Source: Desulfovibrionales bacterium (GTDB lineage Bacteria; Desulfobacterota; Desulfovibrionia; Desulfovibrionales; Desulfonatronaceae). Taken from it: DNA of 61,201 nucleotides. Positions 1-8,493 of this stretch are shown one piece after another. The stretch lies in the NCBI GenBank assembly GCA_007693505.1, contig REDL01000132.1:1-61201 (forward strand), in the 5' to 3' direction. Each line of letters starts with the position of its first letter. The stretch's first letter is position 1. The translations under genes were made by a program, and so were the position numbers. Below the pieces are notes generated by a model that saw nothing but the letters and a program-made list of their open reading frames with translations, made no database searches and was not told where the DNA came from.

Positions 1-293
1 TTTCTTCTTAACGGACTGTTCCGCCGTTTTGTGGCCGCCCCTGGCGTACATCATGACCGGTACCCTTATCGGTATAATCTTGGGGCCCGGCAATGCCCGG
101 AGCCGTGAGTGCTCCGGGCATTGCCGGCGGGATCCAGGATTCCTTGGCCGGGCTTCCACCCCTGGAACCCTACGGCGGCCCACTGGGGCTGGTGCTGGTG
201 GTCGTGACCATCAGCTGCCTGACCCTGATCGTTGACGAGCTTGTGCCCCAAAAACTGGCCGTGGGCTTTCCGGAAAAAAGGGCGGGCTGCTAG
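1..293 (+). pseudogene. CNNM (DUF21) hemolysin/CorC-type membrane protein remnant
   Basis: Two different frames carry pieces that resemble the CNNM transmembrane domain of HlyC/CorC proteins. The frame opening before base 29 reads AYIMTGTLIGIILG, like the conserved 'TLIGIL.G' helix. From about base 130 a second frame reads PLGLVLVVVTISCLTLIVDELVPQKLAV, the family's characteristic 'GELVPKRLAL' region, and it stops at 291-293. The pieces are in the expected order but separated by a frameshift near base 90-130, and the protein ends where about 300 further residues (CBS and CorC_HlyC domains) would be expected. I read this as the decayed 3' remnant of a gene that starts upstream of the window. 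The family match is from memory of the motif, not from a search. Confidence 0.6.
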
Positions 294-351
294 CCCCGCC
301 CGAAATGCCGCCGGTGGAATGCTGGTGGTTGAAGTGCTCTTGTTTCTGGCG

Positions 352-1014
352 CTACCGGCGCTCTGCCCGGACCGCTTCCTTAAGCCAAGCGTACCAGGGT
401 TCCAGTCCTTCCCCGGTGCGGCAGGAAACTGGAAAAACAGCGATCTCCGGGTTCAAGGCCCGGGCAAAACGCGTTGCTCTGTCCACGTCAAAATCAACAT
501 AAGGAAGCAGGTCGATCTTGTTTAAAAGAAGAACTTTGGACTGCGCGAACATCATGGGGTATTTTTCCGGCTTATCATCCCCCTCAGTCACACTCAGCAA
601 CGTAACTTTGGCCTTCTCACCCAGGTCGAACTCCGCCGGGCAGACGAGATTGCCCACATTTTCGATGAACAGGACATCCAGTGCGGTCAAGTCCATCTGC
701 TTCAGGGCCTCCAATATCATGGAGCTGTCCAGGTGACAGCCGCCCTCGGTATTGATCTGGATGGCCTGGGCTCCTGTGGCAGCCACCCGCTGGGCGTCAT
801 TGTCGGTTTGCAGGTCGCCTTCAATAACGGCCATGCGCAGTTCGTCGCGCAGGTCAGTCAAGGTCCGCTCCAGAAGGGCCGTCTTGCCGGCCCCGGGTGA
901 ACTCATCAGGTTCAAGGCCAGCACATTATTTTCCGCATAGGTGTTTCGGAGCTGGCCAGCCAGGCGGTCGTTGGCTTCGAGAATATTCCGGATCACAGGA
1001 ATAGTTACGGACAT
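352..1014 (-). CDS. hypB: Hydrogenase nickel incorporation GTPase HypB
   Basis: A 220-residue SIMIBI-class GTPase that, with HypA, delivers nickel to the [NiFe] hydrogenase large subunit in the cytoplasm. The P-loop SSPGAGKT lies at residues 38-45, the metal-linked GGCHLD segment near 91-96, the ENVGNLVCPAEFDLGE switch region near 118-133, and the guanine-specificity NKID at 165-168. The N-terminal histidine-rich nickel store found in some HypB proteins is absent. The ATG lies 4 bases beyond the hypA stop, so the two are almost certainly co-transcribed and translationally coupled. No other hyp gene is in the window. Confidence 0.95.
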   Translation of the reverse strand: MSVTIPVIRNILEANDRLAGQLRNTYAENNVLALNLMSSPGAGKTALLERTLTDLRDELRMAVIEGDLQTDNDAQRVAATGAQAIQINTEGGCHLDSSMILEALKQMDLTALDVLFIENVGNLVCPAEFDLGEKAKVTLLSVTEGDDKPEKYPMMFAQSKVLLLNKIDLLPYVDFDVDRATRFARALNPEIAVFPVSCRTGEGLEPWYAWLKEAVRAERR

Positions 1015-1017
1015 GCC

Positions 1018-1374
1018 TTATGTATCTCCTTCGATATGAGCGATGTTCAATTCCTTGCCAGCAAGCACGACATGGGCAAACTCCTCGCCGCAGGAAGGGC
1101 ATGGGGCGAAATGCAGACTGTGCACTTCCGGCGAAAATGTCGCCTGACATGCAGCGCATTGCAGAGTCAGTGGGACCTTGTCGTACTCCAGCACTGCCCC
1201 TTCCAGGACCGTTCCTCTGGTCATGACCTCGAAAGCCAGATCCAGGGCTTCCGGAACCATGGTGGACAACTCGCCGTGCCGGACGGTGATCCTGTCAACC
1301 CTGCGCAAGCCGTGTTTGGCCATCTCGGCTTCCACAATGCGGATCAGGGCCTCGGCAATGGACATCTCATGCAT
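1018..1374 (-). CDS. hypA: Hydrogenase maturation nickel metallochaperone HypA
   Basis: A 118-residue nickel chaperone that works with HypB. It begins with the family's invariant MHEMSIAEAL, whose His2 is the known nickel ligand, and carries the structural zinc site as two CxxC pairs (Cys73/76 and Cys92/95). The frame is open for another 83 codons upstream, but that extension matches nothing I know and HypA almost always begins at this methionine. An ATG two codons earlier (1380, MSMHEMS) is an equally possible start. No strong Shine-Dalgarno is visible. It is the first gene of a hypA-hypB pair. Confidence 0.93.
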   Translation of the reverse strand: MHEMSIAEALIRIVEAEMAKHGLRRVDRITVRHGELSTMVPEALDLAFEVMTRGTVLEGAVLEYDKVPLTLQCAACQATFSPEVHSLHFAPCPSCGEEFAHVVLAGKELNIAHIEGDT

Positions 1375-1380
1375 GGACAT

Positions 1381-1667
1381 GCGTCTTACTTGAAACGGCC
1401 GAAACCGTCCAGGGAGCAGAATGGCCAAGTCCGTTTCTTCCTTGCACTCAGGAATCCTTGGCTCGGCAATCTTCACTGGACTCTCAAGACCTGAACGGCT
1501 ATCAGAGCCGACACCGGCAGGATACATATTTCCGCTCATGCCTGCATATCGCCGTTGACGGAGCAAGTATTGGACAAAGACTTCCGCTCCCTGCTCCATC
1601 TCCAAATGGAAGAACACCATCACCCTTCATCCCCAAGTTTCCAGCAAGCCCAAGGAGAACCCCCGCC
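1381..1667. other. Divergent intergenic region between hypA and the CBS-ACT gene
   Basis: 287 bases that must hold the promoters for hypAB (minus) and for the transporter cassette (plus). Both flanking frames stay open through part of it, but neither extension looks like protein sequence of a known family. I could not pick out a convincing -35/-10 pair, operator or terminator. Confidence 0.4.
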
Positions 1668-2324
1668 ATGTATGTCGGACTGAAAATGCTCACGGACATG
1701 CCCACCATCACCCCCAAGACGTTGGTGATGGAGGCGGACAAAATAATGGATAAAAACCGCCTTTGGATGCTCATGGCGGTGGATGAACAAGGGCGGCTTG
1801 TCGGTGCCGTACGCAAGGAGGATGTTCGCTCGGCCCTGCCCTCACCCATGACCACTCTCAGCCGGCACGAACTGAACTACCTGGTTTCCAAGTTGACCGT
1901 GGAAAAATTAGTCCTGAAGAACATACCTTCAATTCCACCGCAGATGGAAATCGAGGAAGCGGCCAAGATCATGTACGATGCGGACTTGGCCGGACTGCCT
2001 GTAGTGGATTCCAAGAACGTTCTGCTCGGGTACATCAACCGCAACGTGATGCTCGATGTTCTTGTAGAGGAAATGGGCCTGGCCCAGGGCGGTTCACGAA
2101 TCGTCTTTGAAGTGGAAGAGCGTACCGGAGTCATCGCCGAAGTCTCCAACATCATCGCGGCGATGAATGTGAGCATCATCTCCACGGCCACATTTTATCA
2201 CAATAAAAAACGCATGGTCGTTATCCGGGTCCAGATGGACGATCCGGGGCCGGTTCTCAAGGCCCTGCTGGAACGCGGCTACCACGTGGTCGGCCCCTGC
2301 GACTTTGCCAAGGAATGGTGCTAG
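1668..2324 (+). CDS. CBS-CBS-ACT domain protein (AcuB-like)
   Basis: A 218-residue cytoplasmic protein with two CBS motifs (about residues 1-60 and 75-135; second motif near GLPVVDSKNVLLGYINR) followed by an ACT domain (about 145-215; EERTGVIAEVSNIIAAMNVS). CBS pairs bind adenosyl ligands and ACT domains bind amino acids, so the architecture is that of a ligand sensor. No catalytic domain is present. The start at MYVGLKMLTD is chosen because it begins the CBS fold; the frame is open back to 1458. It is immediately followed by the Liv-type ATPase (stop and next start separated by two bases), which suggests it senses the substrate or energy state for that transporter. That role is inference. 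Confidence 0.85.
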   Translation: MYVGLKMLTDMPTITPKTLVMEADKIMDKNRLWMLMAVDEQGRLVGAVRKEDVRSALPSPMTTLSRHELNYLVSKLTVEKLVLKNIPSIPPQMEIEEAAKIMYDADLAGLPVVDSKNVLLGYINRNVMLDVLVEEMGLAQGGSRIVFEVEERTGVIAEVSNIIAAMNVSIISTATFYHNKKRMVVIRVQMDDPGPVLKALLERGYHVVGPCDFAKEWC

Positions 2325-2326
2325 CA

Positions 2327-3109
2327 ATGGCCATGCTGGAAGCCCGCGACATCACCCTGACCTTTCGCGGTCTGGCCGCTCTCCTGAATGTCAGCTTCAG
2401 TGTGGAACAGGGCCAGATCGCCTCGCTCATTGGTCCCAACGGCGCGGGCAAGACAAGCATGCTCAATTGCATCAGCGGACGCTACCATCCGGACGAGGGC
2501 CAAATAGCCCTGAACGGACGAGACATGCTTCCCATGGCGGCCCATGACCGGGTCAAGGCCGGCCTGTCGCGCACCTTTCAGAACATTGCCCTCTTCAAGG
2601 GCTTGAGCGTCCTGGACAACCTGATGGTCGGCCGCCACGTGCGTCTGGACTACGGCTTGCTTTCGTCCCTGTTCTACTGGGGCAAGGCCCGACGCAGCGA
2701 AGATCTGCACCGCAGGCGCATTGAAGAGATCATCGATTTTCTCGGCCTGTCCCCCCACCGCCACCAGGTGGCGGGCAAGCTGCCCTATGGGGTGCAGAAA
2801 CGGGTCGAACTGGGCCGGGCCCTTGCCGGTGAACCGGAACTGCTGCTCCTGGACGAACCCATGGCCGGGATGAATCTGGAAGAGACCGAAGACATGGCCC
2901 GCTATATCCTGGACATCAACGAGGAATGGGGCATCACCGTGCTTTTGGTGGAACACGACATGGGCGTGGTCATGGACATCTCCGACCACGTCGTCGTCCT
3001 GGACTTCGGCCAGGTACTGGCCGCGGGGACTCCGGCCCAGGTCCAGGCCGATCCGGACGTGATCGCCGCCTACCTGGGCAGCGAAAATGCCTCGTTTATC
3101 GGCCGATGA
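2327..3109 (+). CDS. livG: Liv-type ABC transporter ATPase, LivG-like
   Basis: A 260-residue ATPase subunit of the hydrophobic amino acid uptake (HAAT) transporter family. Walker A is GPNGAGKT at residues 36-43, the LivG-type signature is LPYGVQKRVELGRAL, Walker B is LLLLDEPMAGM, and the switch histidine lies in LLVEHDMGVV. An in-frame ATG at 2315 lies on top of the likely ribosome site (AAGGA, 2310-2314), so I place the start at 2327. It forms a transporter with the permeases at 5167 and 6096, the second ATPase at 8494 and the binding protein at 7191. The acyl-CoA synthetase gene is placed between this ATPase and the permeases. Confidence 0.9.
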   Translation: MAMLEARDITLTFRGLAALLNVSFSVEQGQIASLIGPNGAGKTSMLNCISGRYHPDEGQIALNGRDMLPMAAHDRVKAGLSRTFQNIALFKGLSVLDNLMVGRHVRLDYGLLSSLFYWGKARRSEDLHRRRIEEIIDFLGLSPHRHQVAGKLPYGVQKRVELGRALAGEPELLLLDEPMAGMNLEETEDMARYILDINEEWGITVLLVEHDMGVVMDISDHVVVLDFGQVLAAGTPAQVQADPDVIAAYLGSENASFIGR

Positions 3110-3173
3110 GCGACTTGCCCGCCCGAATGCCACACCAATTCACCAACCTGAACAAGACCTGACGAAACCACAG

Positions 3174-5123
3174 ATGAATACGGATACGCCTGGAAAAGAG
3201 AGCAGCCCGCCCTTATCCACAAATACCCAGCGCGAAGCGCGCGTATACGATACCACCCTGCCACGCCTGCTCCTGGATAACGCCGCGCGCTTCGAGGCCA
3301 AAACGGCCATGCGGGAAAAGGAATGGGGTGTTTGGCAACCCTACTCCTGGGCCGATTACTTGCGCAAGACTTCGGAGTTCGCTGCGGGAATGAAGCAGCT
3401 CGGCCTGGGCAAGGGCGACGTACTGGTACTCATCGGCGACAACCGTCCGGAATGGCTCTGGGCCGAGCTGGCCATCCAGTCCCTGGGCGGCATGGCTCTT
3501 GGGCTGTACCAGGACGCCCCGGTGGACGAGATCGAGTATATCTTTACGCTCACCAATTGCCGGATGGTCGTGGCCGAGGACCAGGAACAGGTGGACAAGA
3601 TGCTGGACCTGAAACAGCGTGTGCCCCACCTGCAATACGTAGTCTACCATGATCCCAAGGGTCTGTCCGGATACAAAGAGGACGGACTGCACCCTTTTGA
3701 GCGAATCTGCGAGCAGGGCCGACCTGATGCGGCCAAGTTCGCCCAGTGGGTGGACCAGCTTCAGCCCAATGACACCTGCCTGATCGCCACCACCTCCGGC
3801 ACCACCGGACGGCCCAAGCTGGCCATGCTCTCCCATCGCAACCTGTTGTCCATGGCCGCCAACCTGGGCCAGGTGGACCCCAAGCACACCAGTGATGAAT
3901 TCGTCTCGTTCCTGCCCCTGGCCTGGATGGGTGAACAAATGATGGCCGTGGCCTCGGCCCTGTTGTTCGGCTTTTGCGTCAATTTTCCGGAGGAGCCGGA
4001 CACGGTCCAGGAAAATATCCGGGAGATCGGTCCGCACCTGATCTTCTCACCGCCGCGGGTCTGGGAAAACCTGGCCGCCCGGGTGCGGGTCAAGATCATG
4101 GAAACCAGTCCACTGAAGCGTTTCCTGTACAATTTGTTCCTGCCCCTGGGCACGCGCCATGCCGAATGCCTGCTGGCCGGGAACAGACCCGGTCCGGCCT
4201 TGCGCTTGGGCAAGGTTCTGGCCGACGCTGGACTGTTCCGGGCCCTGCGGGACCGTCTGGGCTTTTCCCGAATCCGCTCCGCCACCACGGGCGGCGCGGC
4301 CCTGGGACCGGACACCTTCCGCTTTTTCCACGCCCTGGGCGTGAACCTGAAGCAGATCTACGGCCAGACGGAAATCGCCGGGATCTCCTGCATCCATGCT
4401 GACGGCCGGGTGGATTTCGACTCCGTGGGCGAACCCATCCCGGAAACCGAGATCATCATCTCCGAGGAAGGGGAAATTCTCTCCCGCTCCCCGGCCGTAT
4501 TCCAGGGCTACTACGCCAATCCCGAGGCCACGGCCGAGACCATCCAGGACGGCTGGTTGCGCTCTGGCGACGCCGGATTCTTCAAGGATAACGGCCAGCT
4601 GGTGGTCATCGACCGGCTCAAGGACGTCATGGAGCTGGCCGACGGCACGCAGTTCTCGCCGCAGTTCATGGAAAACAAGCTCAAGTTCTCGCCCTATGTC
4701 CGGGAAGCCGTGGTTCTGGGTAAGGGACGGCCCCACCTGGCCACGATCATCAGCATTGACCCGGAAATCGTGGGCCGTTGGGCCGAGAGTAAATTGATCA
4801 CCTACACCACCTACCAGGATCTGGCCGCCAAGAATGACGTCTACGACCTGATCCGGACCGAAATCGCCCAGATCAACGCCGGCCTGCCGGAAACCACCCG
4901 GATCAAGCGCTTTGCCCTGCTGTTCAAGGAGTTGGACGCGGACGACGGCGAACTGACCCGAACCCGCAAACTGCGCCGCAAGGTGGTGGAGGAGCGCTAC
5001 CACGCACTCATCGAATCCCTGTACGGCCCGGAAGCCTGCATGAACCTGACCGCCTCCATCCAGTACCAGGACGGACGAATTCGGGAAATGTGCGGGAGCA
5101 TTCAAATCGCGACCGTTGAATGA
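3174..5123 (+). CDS. AMP-forming long-chain acyl-CoA synthetase-like ligase
   Basis: A 649-residue ANL-superfamily enzyme that would activate a carboxylic acid with ATP and CoA. The phosphate-binding loop reads TTSGTTGRPKLAML, the A5 motif is YGQTEIAG, and the A7/A8 region is RSGDAGFF followed by IDRLKDVMELADG. The usual hinge lysine 'RxKD' is present as RLKD. The fold is of the FadD15/long-chain type with a large C-terminal domain. The start at MNTDTPGKESS is favoured because the frame upstream overlaps the livG 3' end; no strong ribosome site decides it. Liv cassettes carrying an embedded acyl-CoA synthetase are known in Desulfovibrio and in aromatic or fatty-acid degraders. The actual substrate cannot be read from sequence. 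Confidence 0.88.
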   Translation: MNTDTPGKESSPPLSTNTQREARVYDTTLPRLLLDNAARFEAKTAMREKEWGVWQPYSWADYLRKTSEFAAGMKQLGLGKGDVLVLIGDNRPEWLWAELAIQSLGGMALGLYQDAPVDEIEYIFTLTNCRMVVAEDQEQVDKMLDLKQRVPHLQYVVYHDPKGLSGYKEDGLHPFERICEQGRPDAAKFAQWVDQLQPNDTCLIATTSGTTGRPKLAMLSHRNLLSMAANLGQVDPKHTSDEFVSFLPLAWMGEQMMAVASALLFGFCVNFPEEPDTVQENIREIGPHLIFSPPRVWENLAARVRVKIMETSPLKRFLYNLFLPLGTRHAECLLAGNRPGPALRLGKVLADAGLFRALRDRLGFSRIRSATTGGAALGPDTFRFFHALGVNLKQIYGQTEIAGISCIHADGRVDFDSVGEPIPETEIIISEEGEILSRSPAVFQGYYANPEATAETIQDGWLRSGDAGFFKDNGQLVVIDRLKDVMELADGTQFSPQFMENKLKFSPYVREAVVLGKGRPHLATIISIDPEIVGRWAESKLITYTTYQDLAAKNDVYDLIRTEIAQINAGLPETTRIKRFALLFKELDADDGELTRTRKLRRKVVEERYHALIESLYGPEACMNLTASIQYQDGRIREMCGSIQIATVE

Positions 5124-5166
5124 CCTGACTCCACCTCTTCCGCAAACCCTTTAGCCTGAATCAACC

Positions 5167-6054
5167 ATGGAATACTATCTCCAACTCATCGTGAACGGCC
5201 TAGTGGTCGGGAGCATTTACAGTCTGGTGGCTCTGGGATTCGTCATCATCTACAAGGCAACCAAGGTCGTCAATTTTGCCCAGGGCGAGATGGTCATGGT
5301 CGGGGCGTATATCTGCTTTGCCTTGACGGTGCAGATGGGCCTGCCGTTTCTGGTCTCCTTTCTGATGACCCTGATCTTTTCCGTAGTCCTCGGTCTGTGC
5401 ATCGAACGGGTCATCCTCCGACCGTTGATCGGCGAACCGATCATCAGCGTGATCATGGTCACGGTAGGACTGTCCACGGTGCTCAAGTCCCTGGTCCAGC
5501 TGTTTTGGGGCACCCAGATCCGTGTATTTCCCCCTGTCCTGCCCTCGGAACCGATCTGGGTCGCCGGGGTGCCCATCGCCCCGATATACATTGCGGCGTT
5601 CGTGCTCTCCGGTCTACTCTTTGCCGTGTTTTCGATCTTCTTCAAGTACTCCCGCACCGGCATCGCCATGCGGGCCACAGCCATGGATCAGCAAGCGGCC
5701 CAATCCATGGGTATTGGCGTGAAAAACATCTTTGCCCTGTCCTGGTGCATCGCCGCGGTGGTCTCCAGCATTGGCGGTATCATTCTGGGCAACATCAACG
5801 GGATCAACGCCCAGCTGGGACACCTGGGGCTGAAAGTTTTTCCCGCGGTCATCCTCGGCGGCCTGGACAGCCTGCTGGGCGCGGCCCTGGGCGGACTGAT
5901 CATCGGCGTACTGGAAAACGTGGCCGACGGCTTCATGCAACAGGTTTTCAGCCTGCCCGGCTTCAAGGAAGTCGCGGCCTATGTCGTCCTGGTGATCATC
6001 CTGATGATCCGCCCCTATGGTCTCTTCGGTACCCGTGAGATCGAACGGGTCTAA
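5167..6054 (+). CDS. livH: Liv-type ABC transporter permease, LivH-like
   Basis: A 295-residue inner-membrane permease with about eight hydrophobic segments. Family hallmarks are the N-terminal NGLVVGSIYSLVALGFVIIY, NFAQGEMVM in the first loop, and the cytoplasmic EAA-like loop around GLKVFPAVILGGLDSLLGA, which contacts the ATPase. It lies 43 bases after the acyl-CoA synthetase stop in the same operon. Together with LivM it forms the translocation pore. Confidence 0.93.
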   Translation: MEYYLQLIVNGLVVGSIYSLVALGFVIIYKATKVVNFAQGEMVMVGAYICFALTVQMGLPFLVSFLMTLIFSVVLGLCIERVILRPLIGEPIISVIMVTVGLSTVLKSLVQLFWGTQIRVFPPVLPSEPIWVAGVPIAPIYIAAFVLSGLLFAVFSIFFKYSRTGIAMRATAMDQQAAQSMGIGVKNIFALSWCIAAVVSSIGGIILGNINGINAQLGHLGLKVFPAVILGGLDSLLGAALGGLIIGVLENVADGFMQQVFSLPGFKEVAAYVVLVIILMIRPYGLFGTREIERV

Positions 6055-6095
6055 CCCCATGAACATTTCTGACATTATTTTCAAGCAGGTCGGCC

Positions 6096-7142
6096 ATGCG
6101 CGGTAAATGCGGATTGTTTCACACTTCCTACGCCTCGGAAACCCGGTTTTTCCAGTCCGGATTCCAGAAACTCAGCCTGGGCCTCTTCCTGGTCCTGCTG
6201 CTTTGCTCCCCGTTTTTTCTCAGCAACTACCAAGTCTCGATGCTGAACATGATCAACATTGCGGTGATCGGAGCCGTGGCCCTGAACCTGCTCACCGGTT
6301 GCTGCGGCCAGATATCCCTGGGCCACGGCGCGTTTATCGGAGTTGGCGCCTATACCACGGGCCTATGTACCCTGGCAGGTTGGCCGTTTTTCGCGGCCCT
6401 GCTTTTTGGCGGCCTGGTCACTGCCGTGGTGGGCATGCTTTTCGGCATTCCCTCCCTGCGTCTGAAAGGCATCTACCTGGCCATCGCCACCTTGGCGGCC
6501 CAATTGATTCTCAGTTACGTCTTCCTGCACTGGACTTCGGTTACCGGCGGCGCCATCGGCATGGGACTGGATGCGCCGGTGATCCTGGGCATGTCTTTGG
6601 ATAACGACGCCAAAATGTTCTATCTGACCTTTGGCGTGGCCGCGGCCAGCGTTCTTCTGGTGGCCAATATCCTGCGCACCCGCCACGGCCGGGCCTTCGT
6701 GGCCATCCGGGACTTTCACCAGTCCGCGGAATCCGTGGGCGTGAACCTGTTCGCCTACAAGCTGCAGGCGTTCGCGGTCAGCTCCTTCCTGGCCGGAATC
6801 GCCGGAGGACTTTGGGCGCACTACACCATGTACATCACCCCGGAACAATTCGACATCATGCTTTCCATCCAGTACCTGGCTATGATCATCATCGGCGGCC
6901 TGGGCAGCGTACTGGGCAGCATTTTCGGCGCGGTCTTCGTGACCTTATTGCCTGAATTCCTGGGGGTCCTGGCCCAATGGGCCGGCTCGTTCTTCCCGAA
7001 CATCAGCATGTATTTCCTGGCTCTACGGGAAGGCATCTTTGGCTTGATCCTGGTCCTGTTCCTGATTTTCGAGCCCGAAGGGCTGGCCCACCGCTGGCGA
7101 CTGATCAAGGCCTACTGGAAGCTGTATCCATTCGCGCATTAG
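6096..7142 (+). CDS. livM: Liv-type ABC transporter permease, LivM-like
   Basis: A 348-residue permease with a family-typical core: LNLLTGCCGQISLGHGAFIG near residues 66-86, LRLKGIYLAIATLA, and the ATPase-contact loop AMIIIGGLGSVLGSIFGA. About nine hydrophobic helices are visible. The roughly 40 residues before the first helix (MRGKCGLFHTSYASETRFFQ...) are less conserved, so a later start is conceivable, though no better ATG precedes the first helix. It partners the LivH-like permease directly upstream. Confidence 0.92.
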   Translation: MRGKCGLFHTSYASETRFFQSGFQKLSLGLFLVLLLCSPFFLSNYQVSMLNMINIAVIGAVALNLLTGCCGQISLGHGAFIGVGAYTTGLCTLAGWPFFAALLFGGLVTAVVGMLFGIPSLRLKGIYLAIATLAAQLILSYVFLHWTSVTGGAIGMGLDAPVILGMSLDNDAKMFYLTFGVAAASVLLVANILRTRHGRAFVAIRDFHQSAESVGVNLFAYKLQAFAVSSFLAGIAGGLWAHYTMYITPEQFDIMLSIQYLAMIIIGGLGSVLGSIFGAVFVTLLPEFLGVLAQWAGSFFPNISMYFLALREGIFGLILVLFLIFEPEGLAHRWRLIKAYWKLYPFAH

Positions 7143-7190
7143 CCGAATTTTGCCACGTATTTTGCCACATATATCAAGGAGGGGAGAGCG

Positions 7191-8351
7191 ATGAGACGAA
7201 AACTTTTCACACTGGCTGCGGCCTTGGTCCTGTTTGCGGCATCACCGGGACTGGCCCAGATCAAGATCGGTGTGCTGTCCGACCTCAGCGGCCCCACGTC
7301 GGACGTGGGACGGCCCTATGCCGATGGTGTCCGGCACTGCGTTGAATACCTGAACAAGCACGGCGGCATTGGCGGACAACGCATTGAAATGCTCCAGGTG
7401 GACTACGCCTACAACGTCCAGCAGGCCATCGCCGCCTACAACCGTTTCAAGGGCCAGGGCATCGTGGCCCTGCAGGGCTGGGGCACAGCGGATACGGAAG
7501 CCCTGGTCCGCTTCGTGGCCAGGGACGAAATTCCGACCTACTCGGCGTCCTATTCCGCGCATTTGGCGGATCCAAAGGTCGCTCCCTTCAACTTCTTCAT
7601 CGCCGCGGACTATTCCACCCAGGCTCGGGCCGCCCTGCAATACTTCCACGACAACTGGACCGAGGACCGTCCCATCCGGCTTGGGCTGCTCTACCCGAAC
7701 CATCCTTACGGCCTGGCCCCGATTCCGGCCATCAAGGCCTTTGCCCAGGAACTCGGCTACGAACTGGTGGCCGAAGACAACGTCGGACTGGGAGACATGG
7801 ACGCCACCAGCCAGCTGCTGCGCATGCAACGTCAGAGGCCGGACTACGTTTGGGTGGGCGGGACCATCTCCTCCACCGCGGTCATCCTCAAGGACGCCCA
7901 GAAAGTCGGGATGCAGGCCAAGTTCATCACCAACATCTGGGGCAGCGACGAGCAGCTGCTCCAACTGGCCGGTTCCGCGGTCAATGGACACTATGGCCTG
8001 CAAACCTCCGTGGTTTTCGGCACGGACGTCCCGGGCATGGAGGTCATCAAGGAAATGACCGGCGGCCGTCCCCAAATGACCCATTACATTCGCGGCTTTG
8101 CCTCCATGTACGTGATGGCCGAGGCCATTCGCATTGCCGCGGAAAAAGGCCCACTGACCGGTCGGGCCATTCGGGACGCTTCCCGAGCCCTTAGAGACTT
8201 CGACCCCATGGGGTTGACGCCGCCCATCAGTTTTTTCGAGGATGATCACCGGCCGAACATGGTGGTCTACATTTACCAGCTTTTTGAAGACCGCATGGAA
8301 ATGCTGGCTGAGCAGGAATTGGAGCGGCGTCCGGAGTGGCTTGGGCAATAG
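7191..8351 (+). CDS. livK: Liv-type ABC transporter substrate-binding protein
   Basis: A 386-residue periplasmic binding protein of the type I (Peripla_BP_6) fold. A Sec signal peptide is evident (MRRKLFTLAAALVLFAAS, cleavage likely after GLA-Q near residue 22), with no lipobox, so it should be soluble in the periplasm. The mature N-terminus IKIGVLSDLSGPTSDVGRP is the usual first strand and ligand loop. A very strong ribosome site (AAGGAGGGG) precedes the ATG, consistent with the excess of binding protein over pore that such systems need. The ligand cannot be deduced; amides, branched-chain amino acids and aromatic acids are all used by relatives. Confidence 0.93.
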   Translation: MRRKLFTLAAALVLFAASPGLAQIKIGVLSDLSGPTSDVGRPYADGVRHCVEYLNKHGGIGGQRIEMLQVDYAYNVQQAIAAYNRFKGQGIVALQGWGTADTEALVRFVARDEIPTYSASYSAHLADPKVAPFNFFIAADYSTQARAALQYFHDNWTEDRPIRLGLLYPNHPYGLAPIPAIKAFAQELGYELVAEDNVGLGDMDATSQLLRMQRQRPDYVWVGGTISSTAVILKDAQKVGMQAKFITNIWGSDEQLLQLAGSAVNGHYGLQTSVVFGTDVPGMEVIKEMTGGRPQMTHYIRGFASMYVMAEAIRIAAEKGPLTGRAIRDASRALRDFDPMGLTPPISFFEDDHRPNMVVYIYQLFEDRMEMLAEQELERRPEWLGQ

Positions 8352-8360
8352 GGGAATCGA

Positions 8361-8380
8361 TGGGGCGGCGCGCCGCCCCA
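8361..8380. promoter_or_regulatory. Perfect palindrome between livK and livF
   Basis: TGGGGCGGCGCGCCGCCCCA is a 20-base perfect palindrome placed 10 bases after the livK stop. As RNA it would form a very GC-rich hairpin without a U-tract. In binding-protein operons such intergenic hairpins often protect the upstream mRNA or reduce read-through, which would raise LivK relative to LivF. That function is inference. Confidence 0.55.
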
Positions 8381-8493
8381 CCGGAGCCACGCCCTCGTGT
8401 CACCGCTTCCTTGTGCCAGACCTGAAGTCGTATTAACCGCCTCCGGAACCATGTCAACGTCCTCTCCGTCTGTCTCGCTTCAACCTCTGAACC

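Noticed and set aside
1375-1623. N-terminal extension of hypA by 83 codons
   Set aside because: HypA proteins begin at MHEMSIA; the extension has no similarity and would hide the promoter region.
5124-5166. tRNA or small RNA in short gaps of the transporter cassette
   Set aside because: The gaps are too short and show no cloverleaf; I found no tRNA in any intergenic region of the window.
7242-8390. A 382-codon minus-strand frame opposite livK
   Set aside because: Antisense shadow; livK has signal peptide, fold and a strong ribosome site.
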